64,000 nucleotides of DNA from Lunularia cruciata (GCA_948567375.1 OX419757.1:23002001-23066000), one strand, 5' to 3'; shown: positions 12,126-24,267, numbered from the stretch's first letter. The notes: a model not told the origin generated them from the letters alone. Program-made: numbers and translations.

Positions 12126-14948
12126 TGTTGCAGCCTAGCAAGTATCACTTTTGTGGTAATTAGTAAGAAATTGTTTGTTCTCACATAGATATGAGTCAAA
12201 AATGGTCAGATAAAAAGTAAAAGTCACATAATAGTTCTTCTTGGTTGCACCTTTGGTCTCTTGGGTAGAAACTACCCCCAAAGGAGAGTAACAAGCAATC
12301 TTGTCACAAATAACAACACCCCTAATCACAATTCATCAAATCTTTCCAAATCAATCTTGATTGTGATGATTCAATTCTCTCAAAGAAAGCTATATCACCA
12401 TGAAATGACTCACCTCGGAATTGTGTTCCACTCTTCCACTGAGGGCGTAACTTCCTCAATAGAAATTGCTTTGCATCAATCTAACACTATGAACAAAAAT
12501 ATAGAATACTACTAACACTACGATTCTTCACAGATTTTTCAAGTCATCACCTTGATTGCACTCCACTTTGGATCAAACACACATAATGGACATCATGACT
12601 ACAAAATTCAACATCTAAGCTAAAATGATGAGCATTGAAATTTAGCACTATGCTTGACTCTACTTTGAAAATATGAACACTAAATAATACAAGAATGCCT
12701 CCTTTAAATAGGCAGTGCACTCAATAGGTATCTAATTGTTGAACCACTTTAACTACTTCCTTACCAACCTATAGATCCAAAGTGTCACTCCACTTGTTCA
12801 TATCTACCTTTTCAAATCTCAAAACTATTACTATTTAGATCCAATGTCTACCTCTACTTCAGCTTCTATACCTGATGTAACTACAATTGTATCTAACACT
12901 TTGGGTTCAGCTACTACTTCTACTATTTTCTCTTCTTCAGTTTGGACTAAGATTGAAGTCATTAGTATCTCAACTCCATTCTCCTTCTCTATTCTAACTT
13001 CTTCAATGAACTCAAGTAACTCACCCAAAGTCACTTACACTCCTACTTCTATTACTCCATATTGGGTTTCTTCCTTTACACTACTACAAATTCTCTCTAT
13101 TTCTGATCTAATTAAATCTAATCTAAGACTCACATTGTCTCCTACTTCTTACATCTTCCTATCTATTATGTCTCTTAGCCAAATCAACAATTTATCCATG
13201 CCAATGTCTTTAGCTTTCTGCTTCCTTGTCTCTTGCACTAAAAACTTCAATTTGTGCAATCTTACTTCCACCAACTTCATCCTTAGCTCAATACTGAACA
13301 TTGCATTTAATCTTACAATGATCTCCTTGACTGATTCTGATGTTTTCCCCCAAGTTCTCTCCACCTTTGATTTGTTATGATGTGATTGCAGTTCTTCCTC
13401 ATACTATACCTTCAATGTCTTCTTTTCCTTTGCATACTAAGCAATCTGAGCTTCTACACACTTCACTAGATCTTACAACCTCTCCTCTTTGCAACTTTTG
13501 CTCATGAGTTCTCTTTGCCATGCTTGATCTTTCTCATCTGCACTCAATGTTAAGCTCTTCAACTCTTGCTCCATCATAATTGCGATGGCCTTTGAATGTA
13601 TTGCCTTGAGTTGTGCATCATCAAATTCACATTTCAACTTCTCAAACTCTGCCTTCTGATTCATCTATTCTCCAGCTTGTCATTCAAGTTCACCACCAAT
13701 CTTTGTGAAATTCTCCTACAGATTATTGAAGCTCTTCCTCCAAAGAACCACATCCACCCAAAGTACTTTGGCTTCCTCTTCCACCTTAGCTAACTCCAAG
13801 TACTGGTTGCTCTTCCTTCCATGCATTTAATCTGAGCATGGAACTCTGAATCATCTTCTTTTGCTACTTCTTCCACCAATTGCTGAACTTTGGGCTCTCC
13901 ATCAATCTCACTGCTAGATCTCCTTACTCTATGATGTGAGTTCTTCTTCTTCTTCTTCTTCTCTTGATTCTTTGTACTTAGACTCAACTTCTCCTTCCAA
14001 TTCTACACCCAATAATAAGTCCACAATCATCATTTTTCTCTTTGGGTTCAATCATCTAGTTTTTTGGGGCTGAACTGCCTCCTTGGGTCTACCTTGCTTC
14101 CTTGGCCTTAGAATAGTTATTGATACTAACTTTTCCTGCCCTAATTTGGCAAATTGTTTGTCACCTCCTCGGATCTATCTCATGTAATATTTCTCATCTA
14201 TAGTTGCATCTTGATGTATGTCCAAGTAGAAGTGCGACATCATCTTCTCCTCCTCCTCTGGCTAAGAAGCTTCAATCTCAAACAGAAGTGGCCTGCAAAC
14301 GGCACAAATTAGTGGGGTGGCATGTTCATCTTCTTATTCTTAATCATCTGCTCCACTCTTTGATGGAAACACTTTGCCCAATTCACCTTCTCACTTGCAA
14401 ACATTTGGTGAAAGAATACCACTTATTGCTTTGTTACATAAGTAGTTTACTCTGGCTTAAACATTGCCACAAGAGCCCCAAAAATACTTTGCCTTATTGA
14501 GTCTTTGTAACCATCCACCTTGTATCCATTCTTCATCCAAGAAGTACTCAAAGAATCTCACCTCTGCAGTCTCTTCCAACAAATCACACTTCCAATAGAA
14601 GGTGACTCCTCACATATCTCTTGCTTCTCTCTCCAGGACTAAGCTCCAATCCACCTCAGTCCATTGAGCTGGATTTCCTCTCTTCCCTTTTGTCTTGGCA
14701 ACATCTTTGCAATTACTAGTAGCAATCTTTGCCATGAAACCTAGAAAACTAAGGTTCCAATTCTAGGCCAGAAAAGTAATCTTAAGTCTACTTAGGACTT
14801 TGTTCCTTGCCCCTACATCTAATCTCCAAATTGCAAGATTCCTCACTGCAAGTGAGGGAGTCTTCCTACTGCCCTTCCTATTGTTTGCATAGTGTTTTTT
14901 CTAATCCTTGGTCTTTGAAAAATCAAACTTTCTCTTGGCCAGAGATCT
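12126..14948 (-). repeat. 3' LTR of element D, distal part
   Basis: Aligns with the 5' LTR of D (about 31680-34925) in the same orientation and is joined logically to 26569-27023. Together they give about 3.28 kb. A GAA-type microsatellite (CTT on plus) at about 13937-13957 sits at the same place as one at about 33898-33912 in the other LTR. LTR C is inserted at 14949. Confidence 0.85.
12831..14948 (-). pseudogene. LTR-encoded coiled-coil protein, copy in D 3' LTR (distal part)
   Basis: The C-terminal piece (13034-12831) starts within TLGELLEFIEEVRIEKENG and ends GIEAEVEVDIGSK-stop, matching the ends of copies A, C, E and F. The piece at 13364-13149 carries RLHKLKFLVQETRKQKAKD followed by LLIWLRDIIDRKM, the segment shared by all copies. 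The piece at 13664-13473 is a coiled coil. A Lys-rich run is coded by the microsatellite at 13937-13957. The N-terminal part continues beyond the nested insertions at 26569-26760, where the ATG of the frame is at 26760. Broken by several stops. Confidence 0.6.
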
Positions 14949-15262
14949 TGTGGCACCCACATTTTAAGTTTTGTTTTGTTTTGTTTTAGTTTTGTTTTTT
15001 TAAGTTTTTGTTCTATTTGGAGGAAGAAGTGTATAGACAAAGTTGTGTTGAACCCAAATAGCATTAAAAGGAGAAGAATTGTGTCTTCAGTTTGTAGCCC
15101 AAAGTAAAATGACTTGGTGTCAGATACAAAGTACTTGGATCGGATCTATTAGAGTTCAACCCGAAGTAAGGAGACTTTGCCTCAGGGTGATCAACCCGAT
15201 GCAAAGACAAAGTAATAGAGTTCCTTTGGGCTGGATATTCAAGAATTGTACCACACACAAAA

Positions 15263-17980
15263 ATGGCTAAGGCACAAGTAGGAGAAATCTATAGTGACAA
15301 TAGAAGTACATGCAGAAGGTATGATTTCTCGGGAGACAAGCATTTGAAGAATGATTGAGAAACACCGGACTATAAAGTTAGGTTCCAAATCAAGAAAGAT
15401 ACAAATGACAAGTGAATTTCCTTTGCCTTTGCGTAGTCTTACTTGAGGGAGACCAAGGAAGAGGAGTGTTAGTCAGTAGAGTTGAGGGAGACCAGGGAAG
15501 AGGAGTGGTAGTGAGTGAAGTTGGGAAGAATTCAAAGGAATTGAGAGTTGCAAGTCTAGGGGACAGGAAAATTGTCTTGCAGAAACACATCATGAAGTAG
15601 AGTAGAGTGAAGGGAATCAAGAAGAATCAAGAGGGAATCAAGATGCCATACATTGGCATCAAGAAACCCAATGATTAAGAGGTTAGACGTGATGGATTGC
15701 ATTGAAGTCCTTAGAAGACTTTGCATTACTTTCCTTGCATGCAATTGGAACTTGAGTTTTTCTAATTTCATGGTAGAGATGACCGCCATTTAGTGTGTAG
15801 ATGGGCCGGTGATAGTTAGGAAGAGAGTCAATCCGGCTCAATGGACAAAGTTGGATTAGAGATAGGTGTTAGGAAGAGAAAGTGATGAAGAGCATGGAGC
15901 CACATTCTTGGGGAAGGGAGAAGTCACGGAAGAAACCTAAGAGATTGAAAATTTGTTTGCCTCAAAGCACACAAAGAATGGGTCCAAGGTGGAGACTTAT
16001 TGAGACCCAATGCAAAGAAGTATTGTAGGAGCAATGATCGCATTGTTAAAATCTGAGCGCACTACCTATGTTGTGGAGCAGCAAGTAGTGTTCTTCCACA
16101 AGATGTTTGCAGGAGAGCAATCGATTGTGCAAAGTGTTTTTATCAACGGACTAGGCAGATGGTGCTGAATTGGAAGACTTTGACACCACTACACTACTTT
16201 GTTCCTTTTGTAGTGCATTTCTACCTTTGGCTGAATTTGTTAAGTAGCAATGAGAAGAAGAATGTTGTCTTGCATTTCCATCCTGACCATTATGCAAGAA
16301 TGGGACATGATCAAAAGATGGCTATGCCCCTGCCAAGCAAGAAGAAGAGAAGTTGACCCAAGGTGGAAAGCTTGCCAATGCAGCCCCAAAAATTAAGAAG
16401 AATTGGACAAAGAGAAGGAAAGAAAGTCCAAAGGATTGCACTAGAAGAGGAGGTCAAATTGGAAGGCAAAGTAGAGTCTGCATTGAAGGGATCAAAGGAA
16501 GAAGAGGTAGAATTAACCATATAGAGTGAAGAGTCCAATGAGGAGAGCAAGGGTGAAGCCAGGGTGCAGCAAGGTCAAGAGAAGGAGCTTTCTTTGCAAG
16601 AAGAAATTGAGCGGCAGGATGCAAAAGAAGAGATTATGGTGGAGTTAGCGATTGAAGGAGAAGAAGGCTTGGTGGCCGAGCCAAGGCAATACACACCAGA
16701 AGGAGAATGTTTGAAGGCGGCCCAACAAATCATCAATCTTGATGATGAAGAAAGTTTGGAGGACGACATATCATTCACAATACAAAGATCCTGACATCAT
16801 GGTAAAGCATTGGACTCGGAAGGGAAGAACAAGATTGATGAAGTCCCTAAGGAGAAGGTAGAAGAAGAAGCAAGGTGTGAGGGAGAAAAATACCTTCAAG
16901 ATGTGGTATGTCCATTGTTGTTGCAGATAGAGAAGAAGAAGGAGGAGATGCAAAGCAGACATCCTGATGTGCAGACTGTGTTGCAGGTGTTGGAGAGATT
17001 GGAATTTGAGAATTGGAAGTTGCAAGAGAGTCTGATCAGAGGAGAAGAAGAAAGGGAAATACTGCAAGTAGATGTAGCATTGCAAAAGAAGATCAACAAG
17101 AATTTGCAAGAAAAGTTTGAGAAGCCGAGGAGAGAACTGGCAATGAAAGTGAAGGAAATTACGCAAGAAAGACTTTGAGTAGAGAAGTTACAAGCTGAAG
17201 TAAAGTTGGAGCAAGAAAATATCAAGGAATTGATGGACACTAAGGAAGAAGAGCTCAACATATTCCAACAAAAGGTAGAAGAGAAGACAATAGCCTAGCA
17301 ATGGGAATTTACTAAGGAGCATCAAGAAGAAGGGAGGTTGAGAGGACTTGTGAAGACACTAGAGGCAAAGATTGATCAGTAAGTGAAGGAGTCGGAGGAT
17401 TGTACATTGGAGTACAAGGAGGAGTTGAAGATCAAGAAATCTGAGATAGAGAAGAAAAGACAAAACAAGCAAGAGAAGGAATTGGTTGAAGAAGTGATTG
17501 TGGAACTGAAGGTGAGGTTAATTATGGAAGCCAAAGTGAGAAATTGTGTTTACACAAATTGCAATTGCTTGTGCAAGAGACAAGGAGTAAACATGCAAAG
17601 AACAAGGACTTGAATGCCTTGTTAATCAATCTTAGAACTCGGATTGATAAGAAGATGCTAGATGTAGAAAAAAACATTTCTATTAGACTCAATTTGATTA
17701 TGTTAGAGTTAAAAATTCTTCAAGATACTATACAAATCAGACCCAAATTAATAAAGATAGGAGTGCAAGTGTCTTTGGATTTGAATTTGATACTTTAAAG
17801 AAGAGTGAGTTGTGAGATAGGGAGGTATAAAGATCACCTGTGAGGTTAATTGTAGATCAGAGTGAAGACATGTTAGAATTGGTAGAAGAGTTGGAAGTTG
17901 TAGAACCCAAAGTACAAGAGGTGAAGGAGTTTTCCTTGGGTTTGGAAGCCAAAGTTGAAGAAGACATCGGATTGGATTAG
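15263..17980 (+). pseudogene. LTR-encoded coiled-coil protein, copy in LTR C (fullest copy)
   Basis: The most complete copy. From the ATG at 15263 (Met-Ala-Lys-Ala-Gln-Val) to the stop at 17978-17980 is 2718 bases, about 900 codons, but the frame shifts several times. The N-terminal third includes a segment ERTTYVVEQQVVFFHKMF near 16050, also found in family Y (TTYLTNGQVVFFDYMY near 37320). From about 16560 to 17610 nearly one frame codes for E/K/Q-rich heptads broken by a few stops (pieces 16564-16794, 16810-17178, 17383-17613), a coiled coil of some 300 residues. At 17544-17700 is LHKLQLLVQETRSKHAK and LLINLRTRIDKKMLDVEKN. The C-terminus is GLEAKVEEDIGLD. No similarity to gag, pol or env that I recognise. 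Confidence 0.65.
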
Positions 17981-18709
17981 GAGCAATTTTGAGAGAGGAA
18001 GAGGCAGATATAAAGAGGTGCATTGTCATTTTGGATCTCCAGGTTGGTAAAGTTGTTATGAACTAGTTTAGGAAGTTAGTTGATTGTCAAGAGCTCAACC
18101 TATTTAAAGGAGGCCTTTGTAGTAAAATGTTGTTTAGTGTTCATATTCTTGAGAATAGATACAGCAAAGTGTTGATCTCTATGCTCGTCCCTTGAGCTTA
18201 ATTTCAAGTATCAATTTTGTGTGTGTGTTTGTGAATGTTTAGAGAAATTCAAAGTGCAAGTCAGTTTGTTTGTTGGATGTTGGATTCCATAGCCTTGATC
18301 TTCATTCTATGTGTTTGATCCCGAGTGAAATGCAATTGGAGCAATGCCTTGATAGGTCTGAGAGGAATTGTAGTGTTTGTAGTATTCTGTATTTGTGAGT
18401 GCAATGTTGAGTTGATGTGAAGCCATTTTGATCAAGGAAGTTGTGCCTTCAATGGAAGGGTGGAACACAATTCTGAGGCAAAGTCATTTTGTAGCAAAGT
18501 AGCCATTTTTGGGAGAGACTGAATCATTACAATCAAGAAAGATTTGATGATTTTTGATTATGAATGACAAATTGTTGTGATGAGACTGCAAGTCAATGCT
18601 TGTAACTCTCTTTTGGGTGTGGTTTCTACCTAAGAGATTAAAGATGAAATCAAGAATTACATTGTTACTTTGCTTCATATTTAACCATTTCTGATTTATA
18701 TCTATGTGG

Positions 18710-18713
18710 GAAC
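18710..18713. other. Target site duplication GAAC of the Z element, left copy
   Basis: GAAC precedes the LTR at 18714 and follows it at 26516-26519. Four bases match; extension to five does not (GGAAC against GAACA). Confidence 0.8.
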
Positions 18714-19392
18714 TGTGAGCCGGCCTGTCTCTCACTCAGGATGAACCTCTGATGGCTATTATGGTAGCGCACCATGGACTAAGAAGGCAAGGAACCCCAA
18801 CTCCATCATACTCCTCCAAGGCTAACACTCCAAGACTCAAGACATTGCTCACTAGAGAACTCAATGAGAGAGAGATAGTTGCAAATGAAAGGATGATGAG
18901 TACCTCCTCACTCCTTGTTTATATACTTGTGAAATAGTTACGTACCAAAGTTACTAATTACCGTAGTAACTCAAGTTACTAGACTAAAAGTCAAGTAAAG
19001 TCAAAAAGTAGAAAGGAATATCCATTCACATGGGCATATTCCTCTTATCTTGACCCAACCACTAAAGCAAGGATTCCTTCACATGGGCTATCCTTGGACT
19101 AAAGAAGAATCCAAAACAAAAAGGCTTGCGGGCCCAAGAGTTCTCAACTCTTTCCCCAAAGCCAAACACCTAGGAATAATACCAAGTCAACACACTAAAA
19201 TCCAAAATAGTGGTGCTCATCTTTTCTACTTCCTCTAAAGTAAGGTCCCATCTATCTTAGCTATGACTAACTTAAGCTAACCATGACTAATATAGAACCA
19301 TCCTTTATCTCTATATAAATAATATCTCTTAAGTACTTGTAATACCAAGCTAAATATCACAATACCACACACATGCACAAATGGGTGTTACA
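18714..19392 (-). repeat. 3' LTR of the Z element
   Basis: 679 bp, TGTAACACCC...GGCTCACA on the minus strand, with TG/CA ends. Differs from 25837-26515 by a single base. Small plus-strand ORFs inside it occur identically in both LTRs and are not taken as genes. Confidence 0.95.
18917..18926 (-). promoter_or_regulatory. Candidate TATA box of the Z LTR
   Basis: The minus strand reads GTATATAAAC about 470 bp into the LTR; the same site in the 5' LTR is 26040-26049. A second TATA-like run, ATTTATATAG, is at 19311-19320 and 26434-26443, only about 75 bp into the LTR. The first is better placed for a normal U3 length. Inference from sequence only. Confidence 0.45.
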
Positions 19393-19405
19393 TTTACCCC
19401 CGGAC
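19393..19405 (-). other. Polypurine tract of the Z element
   Basis: The minus strand reads GTCCGGGGGTAAA directly before the 3' LTR. It is the expected plus-strand primer site and abuts the LTR without a gap. Confidence 0.75.
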
Positions 19406-19440
19406 TAAGTTTTCACTTTGTCCTCAAAGTGAAGGTCTCT

Positions 19441-22400
19441 CTACCTTCTATGGTACATCTTCAACTTATCATGGTTAATCCTATCAAAGTGTCTTCCTCC
19501 CAACTCCTTGAGATCATAAGTGTAATTTCCCCACACCTTCTCTACTATGAAAGGTCCAAAGTACTTAGGCAAAAACTTCTTTTGTACTCTCTTGAATCGA
19601 ATGGAATCAAACAACATTACCCAATCACCTTCTTTGAAAGGCTCCACCTTCTTCTTGCCTTGCCTCTTGTCATAGCTCTCCTTTTGTTTCCTTTGGGCTT
19701 GCTCCACTCGAACCATAGCAACTGCTCTTGCCTCTTCCAACTCCATGAGTTGATCCTTCCTTGACTTCTCTGCATCACTTCCTTGTGCTTTCTTCAATCT
19801 CCTATGAATGCTTTGGAAGGTAGGAAGATCAAAGTGAATAGGTAAGGTAGACTCAATACCATACACCAATTGGAATGGAGAATATCCAATGGAAGTCTTC
19901 ATGGTTGTCCTATACTCCCACAAAACTGCATGAATCCTCTTGTCCCAATGATGTTTAGCCCCCTCCATTTCTGCATCTTTGGCCAACATCATGCACAAGG
20001 TCTGATTGGTTCTCTCTGCCAAGCCATTGGAATTTGGCTTATAGGATGTAGTTACTCTATGTGTGATAGAGAAATGTCGTAGCATGGCTATAGTAATGCT
20101 TCCTGTAAACTCTCCTCCTCTATCAGAAACCAACTCCAAAGGGCATCCAAACCTAGTGATAATGCGTTCATAAAGAAATCTACCCACTTCATCTTCATTC
20201 TTGTCCCTCAATGGTCTAGCCTCAACCCACTTGGTAAGGTAATCAGTAACTACCACAATGTACCGATTGTTCCTTGGGGTTCTATTGAGAGGTCCTACAA
20301 AATCAATTCCCCACTTCTCAAAGGGTCCTAGCAATGGAATTGATCTAAGTGGTGGAGTGGATGAAGACTTTCTAGCAAAAGCTTGACAAACATGACAAGT
20401 TTTGCAATAATCAAGACAATCCTTGAAAATCCCTCTCCAATGGTAACCTGCATCTAGAATCTTGAAAGCAGTCACCTTTCCTGCAAAGTGTCCTCCACAT
20501 ACTAAACCTTCATGAAACTCCTTTATGAGTAGGATAGACTCTTCCTTACCCACTGCTCTTCGAAGTAGACCATCTGCTCCTTGGTGAAAAAGAATATCAT
20601 CCACCATTGTGTAAGGTCTAGATCTTGCTGCAAGGGCCTTCCTCTCCCTAGCATGCATCCCTTCTGGATAGTTACCTCTTGTCACAAAATCCACAATCTC
20701 CTTGTACTCCATTGGAACCTCTTGAGTGACTGAGATTGTCATGAGCTCCTCATCCGGGAAGGAATCATCTACTGGCTCATCTCCATCATGATCATAGGCT
20801 CTAGATAACAAATCAGCATTTGCATGTTTCTTTCCTGGCCTATCCTCAATTGTGTAGTCATACTCAGACAAGAGAATCATCCACCTTGCTAGTCTCCCTT
20901 CAACATTAGGCTTGTTGAAGATGTACTTCAAAGCCTTGTGATCCGTGACAATTGTGGCTTTCCCTCCAATCAAGTAGTGTCTAAACTTCTTGAGACCAAA
21001 GATCACTGCCAACCCTTCTCTCTCTGTGACAGAGTAGTTCTTCTCTGCTGAAACCATCTGCCTACTAGCATAAGCTATTGGATGATCATGCCCATCTTGG
21101 TCTAATTGACTAAGAGTGCATCCTATAGCTACATTAGAAGCATCAGTGTAGAGGATGAAAGGCTTACTCCAATCAGGTTTAGCAAGAATTGGAGCTACAA
21201 CAAGGGATTGCTTGAGCTCCTCAAAAGCTTTGAGAGCCTCCTTGTCTTCCAAAATCACCATGTAATCTACACCCTTCTTCATGTAGATGGTCAATGCATA
21301 AGCCTTGTTGGAAAATGAGAAGATGAACCTCCTATAGTACCCAACCATTCCCAAGAATTGGCGTAACTTTGTCAAGCTTGAAGGGAATGGAAGGTCTGAG
21401 ATTTTCCTCACCTTCTCAGGATCAACTGCTATTCCATCCTTGGAGATGATGTGCCCCAAAAGTAGACCTTCTTCACATCCAAAAATGCACTTCTCTGGGT
21501 TGAGTGATGCATTTGCCTCATCCAAGCGTTGCAAGACTTTGATTAGGTGCTCAAAGTGCTCCTCCTTGCTCCCATAGACACAAAAGTCATCAATGAAATC
21601 TCTCACAAATTTCCCAATGAAAGGTTCAAATACCTTGTTCATGAACCGTTGGAATGTGGCTGGAGCATTGCAAAGCCCAAAAGGCATGACCTTGAAAGCG
21701 TAAGTTCCCCAAGGTGTGGTGAATGTGGTGAGTTGTTGATGCTCTGGTGCAATCTTGATTTGGTTATATCCACTATAACCATCTCCAAAACTGTACCTCT
21801 CATGACCTGCAACCTCCTCCAAGATCTCATCAATGAATGGCAATGGGTAGTAGTCCTTCTTGGTAACAGCATTGAGCTTCTTGTAATCCACACATACCCG
21901 AAGCTTGCCATTCTTTTTCTTCACAATGACAATTGGAGACACCCATTCTGAATTCTCCACCTCAAAGATAAATCCAGCCTCCTTGAGCTTATCAATCTCC
22001 TCCTTCACAACCAAAGATATTGGTGGGCTAATGCGACGTTGCTTTTGGCGGATTGGTCTTGCATGTGACTCCACCTCTATCTTGTGCTCCTCCAAGGTGA
22101 CTTCCTTCAAATCCTTGTAACTAAAAGCAAACACATGGATGAACTTGCGGAAAATCTCCTCAAATCTCACCTTCTCCTCCTTGGTAACATTTGGGCCATA
22201 CTTGAGGGTAGATAACCTTCTCTCTACCTCCTCAAGTGTCAATGGTGATTTATCTGGGTCCTTCAAAACCTCTGGCTTAGGTGCAAAATCCATAGCACAC
22301 AAAGGATACACATCTAAATCAGATTCAGATTCATCCTCCTCCGTGGAAGTCTCCTCTTCCATGCTTGTGTCCACACCTGAAGCTCCTCCTTCAGAATCAG

Positions 22401-24267
22401 ATTCCCAATAATCAGAAGATGGGGTATCTGAATGTGAGGTGTTGGTGGTGTTAGTCACAGGAACAGTGACTCTATGGTTTGATGGCCCAATCCTTAAGTA
22501 CCCTTTGTGCCATCGATCAGTTGTGCGTGCTGCTCTCAACCATGGCCTCCCAAGAAGTAAGTCATAGCTTGAATCCTTCAAGACTTGGAAAGTCATGAGA
22601 TTTTGAACTCCCATAACTGAAACTACCACCTTATCCATCACTCCTACTGGTCGAACTTGTTGCTTGTTTGCCATGCTCACCACAAATGTTGAAGCTCTTG
22701 AGGGTATCATACCCAACTTCTTCATCAACCTTTCTGACATGGCATTCACTGCTGATCCTCCATCAACCAATGCATCCTTGATGTTGTGACCATTCACTCT
22801 CACATCAATCTTGGAGGCATATTCACAAGCCTCCCATGGTGCTGGCTTGGCATCCACCACCCCCATTGATACTGGAACTTTTGCCTTCTTCTTCTTTTTG
22901 CTCCTTGTAGAACTCAAACCACCTCTAAGCTCCTTTCTCAAGGTAGGGTTCAAAGCAATTAATTGGCCCACTGTGATGTTAGCCTTGTGACTACCAACAT
23001 CCTCCAACACATTGTAGTTCCATTGTTGCTTTGAGATCAAGAAGTCCTCCATCCCCAACTTCTTCCTTGGAGTCTTTGTTGTTGATGGTGTTGAGGTGCG
23101 AGTGCTCCTAGTAGACATAGGAGTATCCTTGCTTGAAGTAAATCCTTGAGAAGAGTGAACATCCTCTGCAAAACGAGCTCTCTTCTTCTCTTGTGCCAAA
23201 AGCTCCAAATTAAGACCCTTGGAGTTTGAGCACTCTCCCTTCTCATACTTGCTCTCAACCACATCTATGGATGCTATCCCCTTACCTTTGTTGGGATTAG
23301 GAGCCACTTGGGTTTCACTACCTCCCTCTTTCCCTCTATTGGCTCCCTCATAACCCCTTCCTCCATGGTAAGTGGAATTTGGGCAATTCCTTTGGATATG
23401 GCCTCTTCCTCCACAACCAAAACAATTTCTATCATTGAAATTGTTGGCTGGTTGGCCTCCTCTATATGGATAGTTTCCATAACTCCTAGGTCCTCTCCCT
23501 ACATTCTGATCCACCTCTCTCTTCTCCCATAGTTGCACCACATTGATCTTGAGATCCGCAAGTTGTTCTGTGATGGTTTGGAGTGGATCTTTTGGTGGAG
23601 GTGCAAGAATTGGAGCAACTACTACTTGTGGTGCAACCCTTGTCACCAAAGTATCAGAAGTTCCACCATACTTGTAGCCTTGAGGAGGATGCACAACCTC
23701 CTTCACCACCAAATCACTCTCATCCCCTTCCAAACTCTCCTCCATACGAATTGCAATCTTGATAGCTTCAACCTTGGAAGAAGGTTTCTCATATCTCACC
23801 TTGCTTCTAATTTGTGGTCTCAATCCTCCCACAAAATTCTTGGTGAGCATGGCCCCTATGCCAATCATTGTAGTCTCCACATCATCCCCACCCTTCCTCA
23901 ACACTATGCGAAATCTGGACTCCAACTTTTCCACTCTTTCCACATAGACCCTCACTTTCTCTCCATCTCCTTGCTTGAGAAATGTAACCTCACTCATCAA
24001 TCTCTCATAACTCTCATCAGGAAGAAAGTTCTCAATGAGTGCTGAAGTCAAAGTCTCCCAAGACTCCTCTTCCCCCTCTCTCCTCTCTCTCTTTTGGTAT
24101 TCTGACTCATACCATGTAAGTGCTGCATCCTCAAAGAAATCTGGTAATAATGAGGCCCACTCATTCTTCCTCCTCTCATTGTTTCCTATGCAAGCTCTCT
24201 TGAAGTCTCTCACAAAGGCCTCCACATCTTCTCCATCCTTGCCAAAGAAAACCGGAAGTTTCCCCAT
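19441..24267 (-). CDS. Gag-Pol polyprotein of the Z element, intact (1608 aa)
   Basis: One uninterrupted frame supplies the particle protein and all enzymes for reverse transcription and integration. Domains in order: gag capsid (about 1-200), basic linker, zinc knuckle CFGCGGRGHIQRNC (residues 282-295, CX2CX4HX4C), and aspartic protease with active site around D502 (VDGGSAVN, where DSG or DTG is more usual). Next are a Ser/Glu/Asp-rich acidic spacer (roughly 610-670), reverse transcriptase with FIDD (D893, D894), and RNase H with TDAS (D1042). Integrase follows with a zinc site (H1252, H1260, C1291, C1294) and the triad D1322, D1382, E1418, the last pair spaced by 35 residues. The C-terminal tail ends at YHRR and lacks a chromodomain. 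Gag and Pol share one frame. The first Met was taken as start because it opens the gag homology. Confidence 0.96.
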   Translation of the reverse strand: MGKLPVFFGKDGEDVEAFVRDFKRACIGNNERRKNEWASLLPDFFEDAALTWYESEYQKRERREGEEESWETLTSALIENFLPDESYERLMSEVTFLKQGDGEKVRVYVERVEKLESRFRIVLRKGGDDVETTMIGIGAMLTKNFVGGLRPQIRSKVRYEKPSSKVEAIKIAIRMEESLEGDESDLVVKEVVHPPQGYKYGGTSDTLVTRVAPQVVVAPILAPPPKDPLQTITEQLADLKINVVQLWEKREVDQNVGRGPRSYGNYPYRGGQPANNFNDRNCFGCGGRGHIQRNCPNSTYHGGRGYEGANRGKEGGSETQVAPNPNKGKGIASIDVVESKYEKGECSNSKGLNLELLAQEKKRARFAEDVHSSQGFTSSKDTPMSTRSTRTSTPSTTKTPRKKLGMEDFLISKQQWNYNVLEDVGSHKANITVGQLIALNPTLRKELRGGLSSTRSKKKKKAKVPVSMGVVDAKPAPWEACEYASKIDVRVNGHNIKDALVDGGSAVNAMSERLMKKLGMIPSRASTFVVSMANKQQVRPVGVMDKVVVSVMGVQNLMTFQVLKDSSYDLLLGRPWLRAARTTDRWHKGYLRIGPSNHRVTVPVTNTTNTSHSDTPSSDYWESDSEGGASGVDTSMEEETSTEEDESESDLDVYPLCAMDFAPKPEVLKDPDKSPLTLEEVERRLSTLKYGPNVTKEEKVRFEEIFRKFIHVFAFSYKDLKEVTLEEHKIEVESHARPIRQKQRRISPPISLVVKEEIDKLKEAGFIFEVENSEWVSPIVIVKKKNGKLRVCVDYKKLNAVTKKDYYPLPFIDEILEEVAGHERYSFGDGYSGYNQIKIAPEHQQLTTFTTPWGTYAFKVMPFGLCNAPATFQRFMNKVFEPFIGKFVRDFIDDFCVYGSKEEHFEHLIKVLQRLDEANASLNPEKCIFGCEEGLLLGHIISKDGIAVDPEKVRKISDLPFPSSLTKLRQFLGMVGYYRRFIFSFSNKAYALTIYMKKGVDYMVILEDKEALKAFEELKQSLVVAPILAKPDWSKPFILYTDASNVAIGCTLSQLDQDGHDHPIAYASRQMVSAEKNYSVTEREGLAVIFGLKKFRHYLIGGKATIVTDHKALKYIFNKPNVEGRLARWMILLSEYDYTIEDRPGKKHANADLLSRAYDHDGDEPVDDSFPDEELMTISVTQEVPMEYKEIVDFVTRGNYPEGMHARERKALAARSRPYTMVDDILFHQGADGLLRRAVGKEESILLIKEFHEGLVCGGHFAGKVTAFKILDAGYHWRGIFKDCLDYCKTCHVCQAFARKSSSTPPLRSIPLLGPFEKWGIDFVGPLNRTPRNNRYIVVVTDYLTKWVEARPLRDKNEDEVGRFLYERIITRFGCPLELVSDRGGEFTGSITIAMLRHFSITHRVTTSYKPNSNGLAERTNQTLCMMLAKDAEMEGAKHHWDKRIHAVLWEYRTTMKTSIGYSPFQLVYGIESTLPIHFDLPTFQSIHRRLKKAQGSDAEKSRKDQLMELEEARAVAMVRVEQAQRKQKESYDKRQGKKKVEPFKEGDWVMLFDSIRFKRVQKKFLPKYFGPFIVEKVWGNYTYDLKELGGRHFDRINHDKLKMYHRR

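Noticed and set aside
12844-13380. Plus-strand frame of 178 codons rich in Ser, Thr, Ile and Leu
   Set aside because: It is antisense to the coiled-coil frame of the D 3' LTR; the E/K-rich sense strand creates long open antisense frames.
16771-17261. Minus-strand Leu/Ser-rich frames of 121 and 131 codons
   Set aside because: Antisense of the coiled coil in LTR C. The sense frame has the landmarks shared with other copies.
18752-19238. Small plus-strand frames repeated exactly at 25875-26361
   Set aside because: Both sit in the Z LTRs, and the repeat is explained by LTR identity. No motif, and antisense to the element.
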